Assembly: GCA_949288455.1 (NCBI GenBank)
Contig: CASEKF010000054.1
Span: 1 to 34,257, forward strand
From: an uncultured bacterium
Lineage (GTDB): Bacteria > Vulcanimicrobiota > CADAWZ01
Direction: 5' to 3'
Length of the DNA: 34,257 nucleotides
The position numbers and the translations under genes were made by a program. Each line of letters opens with the position of its first letter. Positions within the stretch are counted from its first letter, which is position 1. Below the pieces are notes generated by a model that worked only from the letters and a program-made list of their open reading frames with translations, did no database searches and had not been told where the DNA came from. Positions 33,551 through 34,257 of the stretch are shown here, piece by piece.

Positions 33551-34257
33551 TTAGAAGTTCACTTTAAATCTTGAATACATATCGGATAGTAAGTTTTGAA
33601 AATTTATAGACGATATTGCGTTCGAATGCGTAACATGCATTAGTTTTGTAAGAATTATCTTTTCCTGTTCTTTGTTTAATTGTTCGATGGAAATCAGATC
33701 CGAAATTTTGTTGAGATTAACAATATAAACGACGGAAGCCTCGTTTACCCGAAGCTTTGGAGTTTCGCTGCCGCCTAAAATAGAGTAGATTTTATTTCCC
33801 GCTATGTTGCCTTGGATTAATTCTATTTCAGGAGTAGCGGAAAACGAAAGACTTCCGCTTTCAATTATTATTACGTCGTTAGAATTTAAAATTTCCAATA
33901 CGTCTCCTGAGTCCAATTTATATTTTATAGATTCTACATCCGAAGTATCTGCTATATTAGGAAATATTCTTTTTAAACAAATATTTATATTAGAAACTAT
34001 AAAAGGCGACGCTTCTTCTTCCGCTTTCTTTCTTGCTTCTTCTTCCGCTTTCTTTCTTGCTTCTTCCGCCGCTTTCTTTCTTGCTTCTTCTTCCGCTTTC
34101 TTTCTTGCTTCTTCTTCCGCTTTCTTTTTTGCTTCTTCTTCCGCTTTCTTTTTTGCTTCTTCTTCCGCTTTCTTTCTTGCTTCTTCTTCCGCTTTCTTTC
34201 TTGCTTCTTCCGCCGCTTTCTTTCTTGCTTCTTCTTCCGCTTTCTTTCTTGCTTCTT
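33551..34257 (-). CDS. Coiled-coil protein with cNMP-binding-like C-terminal domain (5' end outside window)
   Basis: The frame is open from the stop at 33551 to the window edge; the start lies beyond 34257. The visible 235 residues have two parts. The upstream part is about ten copies of the octamer ARKKAEEE, predicting a long charged single helix or coiled coil like the TolA stalk. It is followed by ASPFIVSNINICLKR and a domain of about 130 residues. In that domain GDVLEILNSNDVIIIESGSLSF and KLRVNEASVVYIVNL resemble the beta-roll of cyclic-nucleotide-binding domains, without the full phosphate-binding cassette. A TTG at 33916 is just an internal Leu codon. It is upstream in the envelope operon, two bases before the SMR pair. 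The domain call is tentative. Confidence 0.7.
   Translation of the reverse strand, partial: EARKKAEEEARKKAAEEARKKAEEEARKKAEEEAKKKAEEEAKKKAEEEARKKAEEEARKKAAEEARKKAEEEARKKAEEEASPFIVSNINICLKRIFPNIADTSDVESIKYKLDSGDVLEILNSNDVIIIESGSLSFSATPEIELIQGNIAGNKIYSILGGSETPKLRVNEASVVYIVNLNKISDLISIEQLNKEQEKIILTKLMHVTHSNAISSINFQNLLSDMYSRFKVNF
34011..34257 (-). repeat. 24-bp coding tandem repeat, ten full units plus a partial one
   Basis: Plus-strand unit types: A GCTTCTTCTTCCGCTTTCTT+TCTT, B with TCTTCCGCCGC, C with TTTTTT at the end. From 34011 the order is A A B A C C A A B A and a partial unit. The 24-bp period keeps the frame and encodes ARKKAEEE, ARKKAAEE (B) and AKKKAEEE (C). It continues beyond the window. 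Confidence 0.95.

Noticed and set aside
33551-33916. Short 121-residue gene starting at 33916
   Set aside because: The putative start is a TTG Leu codon inside a frame that stays open to the window edge; the real gene is longer and partial here.
34011-34257. CRISPR-like array
   Set aside because: The units are contiguous 24-mers with no spacers, keep one reading frame and encode ARKKAEEE; it is a coding tandem repeat.

Overview
The window is AT-rich and densely coded, and reads as a stretch of chromosome from an uncultured diderm (Gram-negative-type) bacterium. Evidence for two membranes is a TolC-type outer-membrane efflux protein and several Sec-type signal peptides. Housekeeping genes (hisS, an RNA 2'-O-methyltransferase, a fused acetyl-CoA carboxyltransferase, glycogen phosphorylase, a transaldolase-family aldolase) are mixed with many solenoid and adaptor proteins: HEAT, TPR, ankyrin, FHA, PilZ-like and cNMP-like. 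I see no integrase, transposase, phage gene, CRISPR array, tRNA or rRNA. The phylum cannot be fixed from this sequence. The domain mix suggests a poorly cultured deep lineage rather than a Proteobacterium or Firmicute, but that is only an impression.

Layout. (1) 20-9047, minus strand: a tightly packed six-gene run, read from high to low coordinate: a small exported protein, a HEAT-repeat protein, a fused AccA-AccD, a UDP-glucuronate decarboxylase, glycogen phosphorylase and a TrmH-type RNA methyltransferase. (2) 9048-9217: a divergent intergenic region with three perfect inverted repeats in close succession. (3) 9218-16420, mostly plus: an ion-transporter-superfamily permease, a transaldolase-like aldolase, a minus-strand zinc-ribbon peptide, a 1187-residue protein with an FHA domain at each end and a long repeat-rich linker, a cysteine-less thioredoxin-like exported protein coupled to it, and a PepSY-like exported protein with its own sigma70-type promoter. 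(4) 16460-18573: an orphan FecE/BtuD-type ABC ATPase and a uridine-kinase-like P-loop kinase (minus), divergent from an SGNH hydrolase (plus). (5) 18574-18986: 413 bases without a recognisable gene. (6) 18987-25090, plus: a TPR protein ending at a terminator, then hisS directly abutting a heparinase II/III-like gene. (7) 25117-34257, minus: at least eleven genes with gaps of 33 bases or less or short overlaps, probably one long envelope operon.

The last operon holds a coiled-coil/cNMP-like protein (running off the window), a paired SMR transporter, a membrane-anchored amidase-like protein that has lost zinc ligands, a PilZ-like protein, an ABC-2 exporter pair, two small membrane-anchored proteins, a Nif3/DUF34 protein and a TolC-type protein with a C-terminal ankyrin array. 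Together they suggest a cell-envelope export or regulation module, but no substrate can be named. The points most worth following up are the TolC-ankyrin fusion, the two-FHA protein in which both phosphothreonine-binding serines are alanine, the amidase pseudoenzyme, and the back-to-back hairpins at 9117-9183.
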